A DNA stretch of 20,974 nt from Candidatus Omnitrophota bacterium (GCA_030601015.1 JAUVUO010000001.1:1-20974); one strand, 5' to 3'. Counted from the first letter of the stretch, positions 1 to 7,871 are shown. Numbers and translations: made by a program. Notes: generated from the sequence alone by a model not told the origin.

Positions 1-51
1 ATTGCGAAAAAAAAACGGGTTATATTTCAAAATACTAGTTATTTTGAAAAC

Positions 52-79
52 AAAAAAAACAGGAGGGCTTCCTCGTCCT
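52..79 (-). terminator. Weak candidate terminator downstream of mnmA
   Basis: Read on the minus strand, a short GC-rich hairpin (GAGG, loop AAGC, CCTC) is followed three bases later by eight consecutive T. It lies about 100 bases past the mnmA stop, where an Fe-S operon transcript could end. The stem is only 4 bp, and a competing AGGA/TCCT pairing exists, so the call is tentative. Confidence 0.35.
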
Positions 80-138
80 AAAAAGTATCAACTATTTTAT
101 GACGAGACACAATCTCTATATACTCAACAATATTTTCG

Positions 139-187
139 AACTTGTTAACTCGCAAACCCGCGAACTCGAGAAACTCGTTAACCCTTT
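139..187. repeat. 8-bp tandem repeat array, consensus AACTCGNN
   Basis: On the plus strand, six degenerate copies of an octamer start at 139, 147, 155, 163, 172 and 180, so the period is 8 with one extra base before the fifth copy. Copies begin AACTTG, AACTCG, AACCCG, AACTCG, AACTCG and AACCCT; the last two positions vary. The mnmA stop codon (178-180) lies in the array, so the repeat abuts and slightly enters the gene's 3' end. The rest of bases 1-177 holds no gene I can support. Confidence 0.7.
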
Positions 188-1242
188 TCTCTCTCTTTCT
201 CTATCACTCCTCCACCAAGTAATATATCTTCATGGTAAAACGCGGCGATTTGTCCCGGAGTTATTTTATCGGTTCTTTGATCTAGAGTTACTGCCAATCT
301 ATTCCCCATAAATTGCAAACCGCATCCGATTAACGGTGAATTATATCTTATACGAACTTTTATATTATTATATTTTCGAGGAGGTAAAAACCAATTTAAT
401 TCATTCACATAAAATTCATCCCGAAATAAACTATCCTTCTCTCCTACCATAATTGTATTGCTGTCACTATCAATACTTAAAACATAAAGAGGAGACTTCC
501 ACCCAATACCTAAGCCTCCGCGTTGTCCATAAGTATATTTATAGATACCTTTATGTTCACCCAAAACTTTGCCGTTGATATACTTTATTTCACCGGAATA
601 TTTATAACAATCCGCCGCATTTTCTTCTATAAATTTAGAATAATTTTTGTCTTTAACAAAACATACATCCTGACTTTCTTTTCTTTCCTTAAACATAATT
701 CTTTCCTTTTTAGCTATTTCTTTAACCTGAGTTTTATTATAATCAGCAAGTGGAAACATCAAATGTTTTAATGCTGCAGGTTTTATTAACGCAAGAAAAT
801 ATTCTTGAGATTTTTTAATATCCTTATTGGCCTTAAGATAATTGATGTCCCCTTCCTTTATCAAATTAACATAATGTCCTGTAGCTAAATTATCTATTCC
901 AAACGATTTTATCTTCTCTAAAAATATACCGAATTTCACTAAACGATTACAATAAACACAAGGATTTGGAGTAAATCCTTTTAGATAACTTTCTATAAAA
1001 TAATTTACAATTTTCTTTTTAAAAAGGGACCCAACATCTAATAAATAATGAGGAACCTTCAATTTATGACATAATCTCTGAGCTTGATATAGGCTATCTA
1101 AATCACAACAACGGTTTTGGTTTTCATTAGGATAAAATTTTAAAGTAAAACCAACAACATCCCAACCCTCTTTCTTAAGAAGATAAGCTGCAACACAAGA
1201 ATCTACCCCCCCGCTCATACCAACAGCAATTTTCTTACTCAT
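178..1242 (-). CDS. mnmA: tRNA-specific 2-thiouridylase MnmA
   Basis: MnmA makes 2-thiouridine at the wobble position (U34) of Lys, Glu and Gln tRNAs. It adenylates the base with ATP and then adds sulfur relayed from a cysteine desulfurase; it acts in the cytoplasm. The 354 residues are full length. The PP-loop SGGVDS is at residues 10-15, the first catalytic Cys is C95 in NPCVYCN, and the second is C194 in QDVCFV. The tRNA-contact stretch TYGQRGGLGIG is at about 237-247. It is the last gene of a run with the Rrf2 regulator, nifS remnant, nadA and iscU, starting 36 bases after iscU. The ribosome binding site is weak. Its sulfur donor would normally be the NifS encoded upstream, which is broken here, so the donor must come from elsewhere if the break is real. 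Confidence 0.96.
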   Translation of the reverse strand: MSKKIAVGMSGGVDSCVAAYLLKKEGWDVVGFTLKFYPNENQNRCCDLDSLYQAQRLCHKLKVPHYLLDVGSLFKKKIVNYFIESYLKGFTPNPCVYCNRLVKFGIFLEKIKSFGIDNLATGHYVNLIKEGDINYLKANKDIKKSQEYFLALIKPAALKHLMFPLADYNKTQVKEIAKKERIMFKERKESQDVCFVKDKNYSKFIEENAADCYKYSGEIKYINGKVLGEHKGIYKYTYGQRGGLGIGWKSPLYVLSIDSDSNTIMVGEKDSLFRDEFYVNELNWFLPPRKYNNIKVRIRYNSPLIGCGLQFMGNRLAVTLDQRTDKITPGQIAAFYHEDILLGGGVIEKEREKG

Positions 1243-1278
1243 AATAGTTTATTTACCAATAATTATAAAAATATTTTA

Positions 1279-1665
1279 TTATTTTGTTTGAGAATTATTT
1301 TTGAGGTAATCTTCTACTGCGGATTTTAATCCTTCTTCCGCTAACATAGAACAATGCATCTTTAACGGAGGGAGGCCATCCAATTTATCAGCAACATCTT
1401 TATTGGATATATTCATAGCATCTTCAATGGTTTTTCCTTTTACCATTTCTGTTAAGGCTGAAGAAGTTGCTATCGCAGCTACACAGCCGAACGTTTCAAA
1501 TTTACAATCAGTAATCACATTGCTCTCAATTTTTAAGTATATCCACATAACATCCCCGCACTTAGTATTTCCAACTTTGCCTACACCATCGGGGTTTTCC
1601 ATCTTCCCCATATTCCGGGGATTACGAAAATAATCTAAAACTTTATCGCTATACACACTAGACAT
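1279..1665 (-). CDS. iscU: Fe-S cluster scaffold protein, IscU/NifU N-terminal type
   Basis: This is the scaffold on which Fe-S clusters are built from iron and sulfur delivered by a cysteine desulfurase. With the start chosen here it has 128 residues. The three cluster-ligand cysteines are present: C36 followed by Gly-Asp38 (GNTKCGD), C61 (FGCVAAIAT) and C105 (KMHCSML). It has only the IscU-like domain and lacks the C-terminal Nfu domain of long NifU proteins. The reading frame can be extended to 1689, but the ATG at 1665 matches family N-termini and is preceded by AAAGGA lying inside the end of nadA. The gene therefore overlaps the nadA stop by 8 bases and is probably translationally coupled. 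Likely clients include NadA and the Rrf2 regulator of the same operon. Confidence 0.93.
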   Translation of the reverse strand: MSSVYSDKVLDYFRNPRNMGKMENPDGVGKVGNTKCGDVMWIYLKIESNVITDCKFETFGCVAAIATSSALTEMVKGKTIEDAMNISNKDVADKLDGLPPLKMHCSMLAEEGLKSAVEDYLKNNSQTK

Positions 1666-2575
1666 AACTAACCATCCTTTCCAAGGCAAGTTTTGATTTT
1701 TCTATAATTTCCGGATTTAATTCTACAACATGTTGTCCTTTTTCTAAAGCATTATATAAATTTTCCAACTTAGTTTTTTTCATATTTAAACAAGTCTTGG
1801 CACTCCCTAAGGAATAAAAATGTTTCTCAGGATTTTCCTTTTTAAGCCGATAAATCAATCCCTCTTCTGTACCGATTATAAATTTTTTAGATTCAGAATC
1901 TTTGACTCTTTTTAACATACCTGCGGTAGAAAGAACAAAATCCGATTCTTCCAACACCTCCCGTAGACATTCAGGATGAGTAAGAACCTCGGCTGTTGGA
2001 TAAAATTCCCTTACTACCCTTAAATCCTGAATCGAAAATTGCTCATGAACCAGACAATACCCTTGCCATAAAATTATTTCTTTTTCAGGAACATTTTTCT
2101 GAACCCACCAACCAAGATTTTTATCAGGCACAAATATAATCTTTTTTACCGGTACATTTCTAACTACATTTACAGCATTCGAAGAAGTACAACAAACATC
2201 ACTTAAAGCCTTTATCTCAGCCGAACTATTAACATAACTAACTACCCAAGCATCAGGATATTTTTCTTTAAGCATTATCAAATCCTCAACCCTAATCATA
2301 TCAGCCAAAGGACAACCCGCATCCACAACAGGCAGCAAAACCTTCTTTTTAGGCGAAAGTATTTTAGCTGTTTCAGCCATAAACTTAACTCCGCAAAATA
2401 CAATTACATTTTCTTTCAAATCTCTGGATATCTTTGATAATTCTAAAGAATCTCCAAGATAATCAGCAATATCCTGTATTTCAGGTATCTGATAATTATG
2501 AGCCAATAAGACAGCATTCTGTTCTTTTTTTAAAACTAATATTTTTTCCCTTAATTCATCGATATCAACTTTCAT
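1658..2575 (-). CDS. nadA: Quinolinate synthase NadA
   Basis: NadA condenses iminoaspartate with dihydroxyacetone phosphate to quinolinate, the precursor of NAD, using an oxygen-sensitive [4Fe-4S] cluster. The 305-residue form fits the short NadA class. The three cluster cysteines are visible at about residues 88 (DAGCPLADM), 174 (GYCLVHEQF) and 262 (AKTCLNM). Other family signatures are AHNYQ near the start, SYVNSSAE, CCTSSNA, THPEC and STAGM. The frame can begin two codons earlier at a TTG (2581), but the ATG at 2575 has AAGG six bases upstream while the TTG touches it, so the ATG is preferred. It overlaps the end of the nifS remnant by 11 bases. NadA next to nifS and an Fe-S regulator is a recurrent arrangement because NadA depends on cluster assembly. 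No nadB or nadC is in the window. Confidence 0.96.
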   Translation of the reverse strand: MKVDIDELREKILVLKKEQNAVLLAHNYQIPEIQDIADYLGDSLELSKISRDLKENVIVFCGVKFMAETAKILSPKKKVLLPVVDAGCPLADMIRVEDLIMLKEKYPDAWVVSYVNSSAEIKALSDVCCTSSNAVNVVRNVPVKKIIFVPDKNLGWWVQKNVPEKEIILWQGYCLVHEQFSIQDLRVVREFYPTAEVLTHPECLREVLEESDFVLSTAGMLKRVKDSESKKFIIGTEEGLIYRLKKENPEKHFYSLGSAKTCLNMKKTKLENLYNALEKGQHVVELNPEIIEKSKLALERMVSYV

Positions 2576-3000
2576 ATTCAACCTTATTTTTTTGCCAAAA
2601 AGGCGATATTCTTCTTAATTTTTCAATTATTAAAGGTAATACCTCTAATATCCTATCTATATCCTGTATACTATTAAACTTGCCTAAACTAAACCTTAAA
2701 GAGCTATGAGACAACTCATGAGGTATCCCCATTGATAAGAGAACATGTGATGGTTCTAATGAACCGGAAGAACAAGCCGAACCGCTTGAGACACATATCC
2801 CTTCAAAATCCAAATTTATCAAAATACTTTCACCTTCTATATATTTAAAACAAACATTTAAAGTATTATATAACCTTTTATCGGGATGTCCATTGACTTT
2901 TATATGAAGGATTACTATAAATATCTTTAGAATAAGGTGTCATTTTTGCCAATGCACGTTCATCCATTGGTGTTGTAGCATTACAATCCAAATAAATCAT
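2565..3000 (-). pseudogene. nifS: Cysteine desulfurase NifS/IscS, internally deleted and frameshifted
   Basis: Two ends of a NifS-family cysteine desulfurase are joined with the middle missing. From the ATG at 3000 (overlapping the Rrf2 TGA as ATGA) the frame reads a typical N-terminus, MIYLDCNATTPMDERAL and on to SNPS at residue 32, then runs out of homology and stops at 2878-2880. One frame over, from about 2897, the C-terminal part begins (VNGHPDKRLYNTLNV), continues through SSGSACSSGSLEPSHVL, which carries the catalytic Cys (codon about 2772-2774), and ends at 2565. Family members have about 380-400 residues; roughly 240 are missing, including the PLP-binding Lys segment, so no active enzyme can be made. 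The expected operon position is kept. The likely causes are a genuine deletion or an assembly or indel artefact; the junction around CTTCAT could reflect recombination at short homology. Confidence 0.9.
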
Positions 3001-3407
3001 TTTTTCACCCTCTTTATCAAAACAGCTAAAGTCCTACTCTCAAAAACAGCTTGAACTTTATCATAAACCTCTTCCAACAAATCTTTAACAATACAATCAT
3101 TGTAACGCCTACAATCAGAAAACCCTTTAACACACCCAATAACTTTACTATTAGTATCAAGTATATCAATTAATTCCGATAAAGGGATATCAGAAGCTTC
3201 ACGATTCAGCATATACCCGCCGCCCGGCCCTCTTGAACTTTTCAAAATACCTGCTTTATCTAAAGGAATTATCAGCTTACGAAGATAGGATAAGGAAATA
3301 TTTTCTTCTGCAGCTATTGTTTTTAATCTTCGAGGATTACCACCCCCTAACGCAAGATTTATTAAAAGTCTTAAACTATATCTTAAATTAGTTGTAAAAT
3401 TAATCAT
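2997..3407 (-). CDS. iscR: Rrf2/IscR-family Fe-S-sensing transcriptional regulator
   Basis: This is a winged-helix regulator of the Rrf2 family, 136 residues. The DNA-binding half covers about residues 1-70, with TIAAEENISLSYLRKLI as the helix-turn-helix and SSRGPGGGYMLNR as the wing. Three cysteines, C92, C99 and C105 (GCVKGFSDC and RYNDC), match the [2Fe-2S] ligand pattern of IscR-like members, so it probably senses Fe-S status and controls the operon it heads. SD AGAGG lies 6 bases before the ATG. The stop codon overlaps the start of the nifS remnant (ATGA). Palindromes cover the SD region (separate entry), which suggests autoregulation. Other cysteine-bearing Rrf2 proteins (NsrR, RsrR, CymR) are possible, but the position directly before nifS-nadA-iscU favours an IscR role. 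Confidence 0.9.
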   Translation of the reverse strand: MINFTTNLRYSLRLLINLALGGGNPRRLKTIAAEENISLSYLRKLIIPLDKAGILKSSRGPGGGYMLNREASDIPLSELIDILDTNSKVIGCVKGFSDCRRYNDCIVKDLLEEVYDKVQAVFESRTLAVLIKRVKK

Positions 3408-3431
3408 AGTACACCTCTTTAGTGTACTAAA
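3408..3431. promoter_or_regulatory. Overlapping palindromes over the iscR SD region, candidate operator
   Basis: Two perfect inverted repeats overlap just ahead of the iscR ATG (3405-3407). One has 7-bp arms AGTACAC and GTGTACT separated by 7 bases (3408-3428), with the Shine-Dalgarno bases in the spacer. The other is TTTAGT-GT-ACTAAA (3418-3431, 6-bp arms). They fit a dimer-binding operator for the encoded Rrf2 protein, or an mRNA hairpin that hides the SD. Binding by the protein is inferred from position and symmetry only. Confidence 0.6.
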
Positions 3432-3457
3432 CTAAACCTAAATCTCAAGATTGTCAA
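3429..3457 (-). promoter_or_regulatory. Candidate promoter of the iscR operon
   Basis: A perfect -35 hexamer TTGACA (3457-3452) overlaps the stop codon of the upstream U32 gene. It is followed 17 bases later by a poor -10 (TAGTTT, 3434-3429); an alternative -10, TTTAGT, sits at 15-base spacing. The 3' end of the -10 runs into the palindromic operator, which suits repression. Confidence 0.45.
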
Positions 3458-4692
3458 ATATTTTTATCTATTTTTTCTCTCCATATAAAAACTTTATCTT
3501 TAGGTTTTGCAAAAGACGAAAGCTTAACTCCTCCCACTTCTCCTCGACTCAAAGAATTAACAAATATATGATTTATTTGAATATCATTAATAACAGTAAA
3601 AAAAGCCGGTGTTTTATTGCCTATACATAAAAGAGTATCCCCTTTTTTCAATAAACCATTTCTAATCCTAATTTCTGCAACTCCTATCTTTTTATAAAAT
3701 TTTATAATTTCACCAAGAAAAACCTTTTCATACTTATTTTCCAATTTTGTACTTATAGATTTTTCCGGTTTGCCAAAATAAAAGCCGCTTGAAAACCCTC
3801 TATTGTATACCGAATATAGCTGCTGCTTTAAGTCTTGTTTAAGCTCCTCATTAAAATTACCATTAAAACAACTATCAATAGCTTTTCTATAAACAGAAGT
3901 GACTACCTTTGTATATTCTTGAGAACGGTTTCTTCCTTCTATCTTAAATGCCGATATCCCGGACTGAATTAACTTATCAATAAACTCTATACTGCATAAA
4001 TCTTTAGGACTCAAAACATAATCCTCACCTAAAATATACTGAGATTCTTTATCTTTATCCATAATAATAAACTCTCTTCTGCAAGGTTGTATACATTCAC
4101 CTCTATTGGCTGATTTTAAAAATGTATGCTCAGACAATAAACATCTGCCAGAAATACTAATACACATTGCCCCATGGATGAAAGCCTCTACTTCACAATT
4201 AACATTTTCACTCTTACATTGAGAAATTATTTGTTTTATATCCCGAAGTTCACACTCACGAGCTAAGACTATCCGTTTAACTCCTTGAGAATTATACTCT
4301 TTTAACGACAAAAAATTTGATACGCTAGCCTGAGTTGACAAATGAATTTTTAATCCTAATTTTTTAGCTAAGTGAAACACGCCCATATCCCAAAGGATTA
4401 CCGCGTCAACTTCATATTTTTTAGCCTCTTCTAAAATGCTCTTAATTTTATCAACTTCTTTATCATAAACAATTACATTTAAAGCCAGATATGCTTTTTT
4501 ATTCTTATTATGTAAAATTTTTATTACTTTTTTTAATTCTAAAATATCAAAGTTTGAAGCTGAATTGCGCATATTGATACCCTTAACTCCAAAATAAATA
4601 CTATCTGCTCCGGATTCAATTGCACTATACAAAGCACTCCAATTACCGGCAGGAGAAACTAATTCCGGTTTTTTTATATTTTTATTATTCAT
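3454..4692 (-). CDS. U32 family Fe-S protein, TrhP/RlhA-like (annotated peptidase U32)
   Basis: Members of this family are named as U32 peptidases, but the characterised bacterial ones TrhP and RlhA are Fe-S proteins needed to hydroxylate RNA (tRNA U34 and 23S rRNA). From the ATG at 4692 the protein has 412 residues. The U32 signature EAFIHGAMCISISGRCLLS is at about residues 169-187, and four likely cluster cysteines are C177, C184, C200 and C204 (GECIQPC). The N-terminal part (PELVSPAGNW, SGADSIYFG) is the usual TIM-barrel start, and the C-terminal quarter looks like the small beta domain of TrhP-type proteins. The frame extends to a TTG at 4734, but family alignment favours the ATG; neither has a clear SD. 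It sits between greA and the Fe-S operon. The exact RNA substrate cannot be told from sequence alone. Confidence 0.85.
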   Translation of the reverse strand: MNNKNIKKPELVSPAGNWSALYSAIESGADSIYFGVKGINMRNSASNFDILELKKVIKILHNKNKKAYLALNVIVYDKEVDKIKSILEEAKKYEVDAVILWDMGVFHLAKKLGLKIHLSTQASVSNFLSLKEYNSQGVKRIVLARECELRDIKQIISQCKSENVNCEVEAFIHGAMCISISGRCLLSEHTFLKSANRGECIQPCRREFIIMDKDKESQYILGEDYVLSPKDLCSIEFIDKLIQSGISAFKIEGRNRSQEYTKVVTSVYRKAIDSCFNGNFNEELKQDLKQQLYSVYNRGFSSGFYFGKPEKSISTKLENKYEKVFLGEIIKFYKKIGVAEIRIRNGLLKKGDTLLCIGNKTPAFFTVINDIQINHIFVNSLSRGEVGGVKLSSFAKPKDKVFIWREKIDKNI

Positions 4693-4805
4693 GTTATTTT
4701 TTAATAAATTAAGCAGCCAATCCGCAGGAAACAAAATATATTTTTATAGGTTTATGAAAGGCCTCATTCACGGAGTCTTAGGATTAAAGACAATAATAAT
4801 ATATG

Positions 4806-5276
4806 TTAATGAGTAATCTTAATAATCTTATAATTTAATTTACCAACAGGCACTTCAACCTCGACTATATCATCCTTTTTATGACCAAGGAGAGATTTTC
4901 CAACCGGAGAGGTTACCGAAATCAATCCCTCTAAAGCATTTGCTTCATCTTGGCCTACAAGTGTATATTTAAATTCATCTTCTGTATCTAAGTCTAAGAT
5001 TGTCAACTTAGCCCCTATATAAGCTTTATCTTTATCTATTTTACTATCATCTATAATTTCAACCCTACTTAATTTATCATCGAGTTCTCTAATTCTCCGT
5101 TCATTTTGAGATACAGCATCTTTAGCTGCATGATATTCCGCGTTTTCTTTTAAATCTCCAAGAGAACGAGCATGTTCCAATGCCACTGATATTTCTTTTC
5201 TTTTTACATTTTTTAAGAATTCTAATTCATCAGCTAATTTTTCATATCCTTTATTAGTTAAATAAATCCTATCCAT
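4806..5276 (-). CDS. greA: Transcription elongation factor GreA
   Basis: GreA enters the secondary channel of RNA polymerase and stimulates cleavage of backtracked transcripts. At 156 residues it is the normal length. An N-terminal antiparallel coiled coil spans about 1-75, with the acidic tip LGDLKENAEY placing Asp41 and Glu44 as the catalytic acidic pair. The C-terminal FKBP-like domain includes SVTSPVGKSLLGHKKDD. A very strong SD, GGAGGTGAT, lies right before the ATG. It follows the DUF1846 gene after 72 bases and precedes the U32 gene; these three housekeeping genes have no shared pathway. Confidence 0.96.
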   Translation of the reverse strand: MDRIYLTNKGYEKLADELEFLKNVKRKEISVALEHARSLGDLKENAEYHAAKDAVSQNERRIRELDDKLSRVEIIDDSKIDKDKAYIGAKLTILDLDTEDEFKYTLVGQDEANALEGLISVTSPVGKSLLGHKKDDIVEVEVPVGKLNYKIIKITH

Positions 5277-5348
5277 ATCACCTCCATAATTAAATCATTA
5301 ATCACAAAATAATTTTTTTAATATTTTTAAAACCCCCATATTTTTATT

Positions 5349-6866
5349 TTACATAATAAACAAACTTTTACTCGAAAAATTCGGATCACTCGTAAGATTA
5401 ACACCTAATCGTCTTAATCCAGCTTCGTCCCCGGATGTTGATATATGGGTAGTATGAACTTCACACCCTATGAGTTCTTTTAATTTATCCATTGCCAACT
5501 GCGCCGCCGGATTAGTTGTCGCGCTAATACTCATTGCTATTAAGGCTTCCTCCAAGTCTAAACTTACAGCTTTTGCCCCGGAAATTGTTCTTTTAAAGCT
5601 GGCGATAGATTCTATTATGCTTGGGGGTAATAAATGTATTTTATCCGGAATACCGGCCATTTTTTTTATCGCATTGAAAATAAGGCTGGATATAGCGTGC
5701 ATTATCGAAGAATTTTTACCGGTAACTATTGTACCATCTTTCAATTCTATGGCAGCTCCGCAATAAACACCCTCATTGCCTTTTCCATTTTTGATAGCCT
5801 CTTGGCTAGCACTCCTTGCCGCTTCAACTACCTTTCTTTCACTGATTTTTATATTAAGTTCTTCCATTAAAAGTTCCGCCCTTTCAACTGTCCCTTTATC
5901 AACCAAACCTATAACGTATTCACAACTATATCTAAAATATCTCCTAATTATTTCTTGTTTCGCCGCTTCTTTTACTGCCTCATCGTCAACAATTCCAAAT
6001 CCGGCTCTATTAACCCCCATGTCTGTTGGCGATTTATAAACAGATTCAGAATCTGTTATTTTTTCCAAAATTCTTTTCACCAAAGGAAAAGCTTCTACAT
6101 CCCTGTTATAATTAATTGTTGGTTCTTTATAAGCTTCTAAATGGTAAGGATCTATTAAATTAAAATCCTTAATATCTGCCGTAGCAGATTCATATGCTAC
6201 ATTTACAGGATGCTTAAGAGGTATATTCCAAATAGGAAATGTTTCAAATTTAGCATACCCTGCTTTTATTCCTCTCTTGTATTCATGATAAAGCTGAGAA
6301 AGGCATGTAGCCAATTTACCGCTTCCAGGCCCGGGGCCGGTAACAACCACCAAAGGCTTTTCAGTTTTAATATACCGATTCACACCATACCCTTCATCAC
6401 TAACAATAGCTTCAATATCTGTCGGATAGCCTTTAGTAAAACTGTGGGTATATACTTTTATATCCCTACGCTCCAGTTTATTTTTAAAAATCTTTGTTGC
6501 AGGTTGATTATCAAATCTGGTTATTACAACTGCGGCAATCTTAATCCCCCATTCACGTAAATCATCTATCAATTTAAAAGCATCAACATCATAGGTAATA
6601 CCAAAATCAGCTCTTACTTTTCTTCTTTCGATATCTCCCGCGTAAATACATAAAATCAAATCCGCTTTATCTTTTAGCTGCTGCAAAAGCCTCATTTTAA
6701 CATTCGGATCAAATCCGGGAAGAACCCTTGAAGCATGATAATCAAAAATTATTTTACCCCCAAACTCAAGATACAATTTATTATTAAACATCTTAACTCT
6801 TTTTAAAATAGCTTGAGTTTGCTCCTCTATATATTTCTCATTATCAAAACCAATTTTCCTTATCAT
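5349..6866 (-). CDS. DUF1846 family protein (UPF0371)
   Basis: This is a 505-residue cytoplasmic protein of the DUF1846 family, common in Firmicutes and other anaerobes and lacking a firmly established function. Recognisable family features are the start [40 protein letters not shown] at about 31-54, and a glycine-rich nucleotide-binding-like loop GPGPGSGK at 177-184 preceded by VVVT. A second conserved segment, [15 protein letters not shown], is near 290. No signal peptide or membrane segment is seen. SD AAAGGAGA lies 6 bases ahead of the ATG. The neighbours (HD phosphohydrolase upstream, greA downstream) do not define a job; the loop suggests a phosphate- or nucleotide-binding enzyme, which is inference only. 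Confidence 0.9.
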   Translation of the reverse strand: MIRKIGFDNEKYIEEQTQAILKRVKMFNNKLYLEFGGKIIFDYHASRVLPGFDPNVKMRLLQQLKDKADLILCIYAGDIERRKVRADFGITYDVDAFKLIDDLREWGIKIAAVVITRFDNQPATKIFKNKLERRDIKVYTHSFTKGYPTDIEAIVSDEGYGVNRYIKTEKPLVVVTGPGPGSGKLATCLSQLYHEYKRGIKAGYAKFETFPIWNIPLKHPVNVAYESATADIKDFNLIDPYHLEAYKEPTINYNRDVEAFPLVKRILEKITDSESVYKSPTDMGVNRAGFGIVDDEAVKEAAKQEIIRRYFRYSCEYVIGLVDKGTVERAELLMEELNIKISERKVVEAARSASQEAIKNGKGNEGVYCGAAIELKDGTIVTGKNSSIMHAISSLIFNAIKKMAGIPDKIHLLPPSIIESIASFKRTISGAKAVSLDLEEALIAMSISATTNPAAQLAMDKLKELIGCEVHTTHISTSGDEAGLRRLGVNLTSDPNFSSKSLFIM

Positions 6867-6956
6867 GGAATCTCCTTTAAATTTATTAAATCCGGCATTA
6901 ATTGGTGAATTAATTTAAAAAGGCCATCTATCCATTAATAGACAAATCACTTTTAC

Positions 6957-6983
6957 TTTATATCTGAATTTCCAAACTGTAAA
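6957..6983 (-). promoter_or_regulatory. Weak candidate promoter for the DUF1846 gene
   Basis: Within the 199-base gap upstream of the DUF1846 gene, TTTACA (6983-6978) and TATAAA (6962-6957) resemble -35 and -10 elements, but the spacing of 15 is short. The rest of the gap (6867-7065) shows no other structure I can support. Confidence 0.25.
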
Positions 6984-7065
6984 AAATTAATTATCTATTT
7001 TCAGACAAAATAATCAATAATAACCGTTTTTAATACCTGAATAATCTTTATCGATTAAAAGCAGT

Positions 7066-7662
7066 TCAACGGTTAAACTGTGTAAGATGTATCCACCAAT
7101 CGTTCAAATTCATTTTTTTTGCTGTTTCCCAAAGAGTTTTCGCACTGTTAGTCATTAAAAAATCAGGGGCTTTTTCCATAAACTTTACGGCTTCAGGATA
7201 TCCGTGTTCACTGTAATCCTTTGCCTGGAGTAAACATTCAAGAATATCCGCGTCTCTGGCAATTTGACTCTCTTGACTTTCCTGAGTGTCATAATCTTTA
7301 CGTATACCACTCAATTCTTGCTTTATTCCCTCCGGCAACAAATTAATTTGGTCCGTGAATGATTTTCTTTCCCCGTCAGCTATGTTGATATACCGCTGTG
7401 CCATTTTATGCAAATCCGTAATTCGAGCTTCATGTATATCATTAAACAATGTCATTAATAAAATTTTATAAGGCGGCACCTTTTCCATTGATGCTAAAAT
7501 ATACCCTAAAACTGCACATCTAAAACAATGATCAGCTACGGATTCCGCGTCTTTTATCCCTAAAACTGACCAACCGGACCGAGGCACACGCTTTAACATA
7601 CCAGCTTCGGAAATAAAATTTAACAAATTCTTTGTATCTGATTTATCTTTTTTATCATTCAT
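7066..7662 (-). CDS. HD-domain phosphohydrolase, YfbR/HDDC2-like, with altered HD motif
   Basis: A 198-residue HD-superfamily protein similar in layout to 5'-deoxynucleotidases of the YfbR/HDDC2 type, which dephosphorylate deoxynucleoside monophosphates. Aligned to the YfbR pattern, the metal and catalytic residues are H45 (SVADHCFR), position 74 plus D75 (FNDIHEARITD), E78, D83 and D138 (ARDADILE). Position 74 is Asn (AAT, 7441-7443) where the family's HD motif has His. All other positions are kept, so this may be a natural variant, an inactive enzyme, or a one-base error. No clear SD precedes the ATG. It stands between the repeat-rich gap and the DUF1846 gene and may be transcribed alone. 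Confidence 0.85.
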   Translation of the reverse strand: MNDKKDKSDTKNLLNFISEAGMLKRVPRSGWSVLGIKDAESVADHCFRCAVLGYILASMEKVPPYKILLMTLFNDIHEARITDLHKMAQRYINIADGERKSFTDQINLLPEGIKQELSGIRKDYDTQESQESQIARDADILECLLQAKDYSEHGYPEAVKFMEKAPDFLMTNSAKTLWETAKKMNLNDWWIHLTQFNR

Positions 7663-7751
7663 ATTATTTCAATAATATTTTTATAGAATAATAATACAAG
7701 AAAACTATAATTAATTCAAACAAAACATTATAAATTCTTTTCCCAATGAAC

Positions 7752-7871
7752 TACCCCGCAACAAGTAAGCTACGGGGTATCAAAGGTATTTCTCCTGGAT
7801 AACAGCCTCTCAGCAAGCTGAGGGGAATTAGATCCAATGCCCTTCGACTCCCTTTGGCCTCTCAGGGCCAA
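7752..7871. repeat. Cluster of palindromic, REP-like hairpins
   Basis: Four inverted repeats are packed together. TACCCCG/CGGGGTA has 7-bp arms and a 14-base loop (7752-7779). A 9-bp stem with one G-T pair and the core CTCAGC-AA-GCTGAG lies at 7806-7825. ATTAGATCCAAT (7827-7838) is palindromic except for one mismatched pair. TTGGCC/GGCCAA encloses a 6-base loop (7854-7871) and is nested in a wider GCCCT/AGGGC pair (7839-7868). On the minus strand the first two hairpins share the core AGCTT(A/G)CT. This looks like a mosaic of mobile palindromic units rather than a terminator, as no T run follows on the minus strand. Confidence 0.65.

Noticed and set aside
99..311. Plus-strand frame of 70 codons at the left edge
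   Set aside because: It overlaps the mnmA 3' end and the octamer array, has no SD and shows no recognisable domain; it is a shadow frame.
1666..1689. Upstream start for iscU giving eight extra residues
   Set aside because: The extension lies inside nadA; the SD AAAGGA and family N-termini both support the ATG at 1665.
2878..2900. Programmed frameshift rescuing NifS
   Set aside because: A frameshift could rejoin the frames but cannot replace the roughly 240 missing internal residues, including the PLP lysine segment.
4735..4805. Terminator between greA and the U32 gene
   Set aside because: Only a 4-bp ATGA/TCAT stem is visible and no T run follows it on the minus strand.
6210..6560. Plus-strand frame of 116 codons opposite the DUF1846 gene
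   Set aside because: It lies wholly opposite a well-conserved protein and its translation has no family features.
7854..7871. Hairpin TTGGCC/GGCCAA with a six-base loop as an ANTAR target
   Set aside because: The loop has neither A at position 1 nor G at position 4 on either strand (CTGAGA or TCTCAG), and no second matching hairpin sits at the expected spacing.
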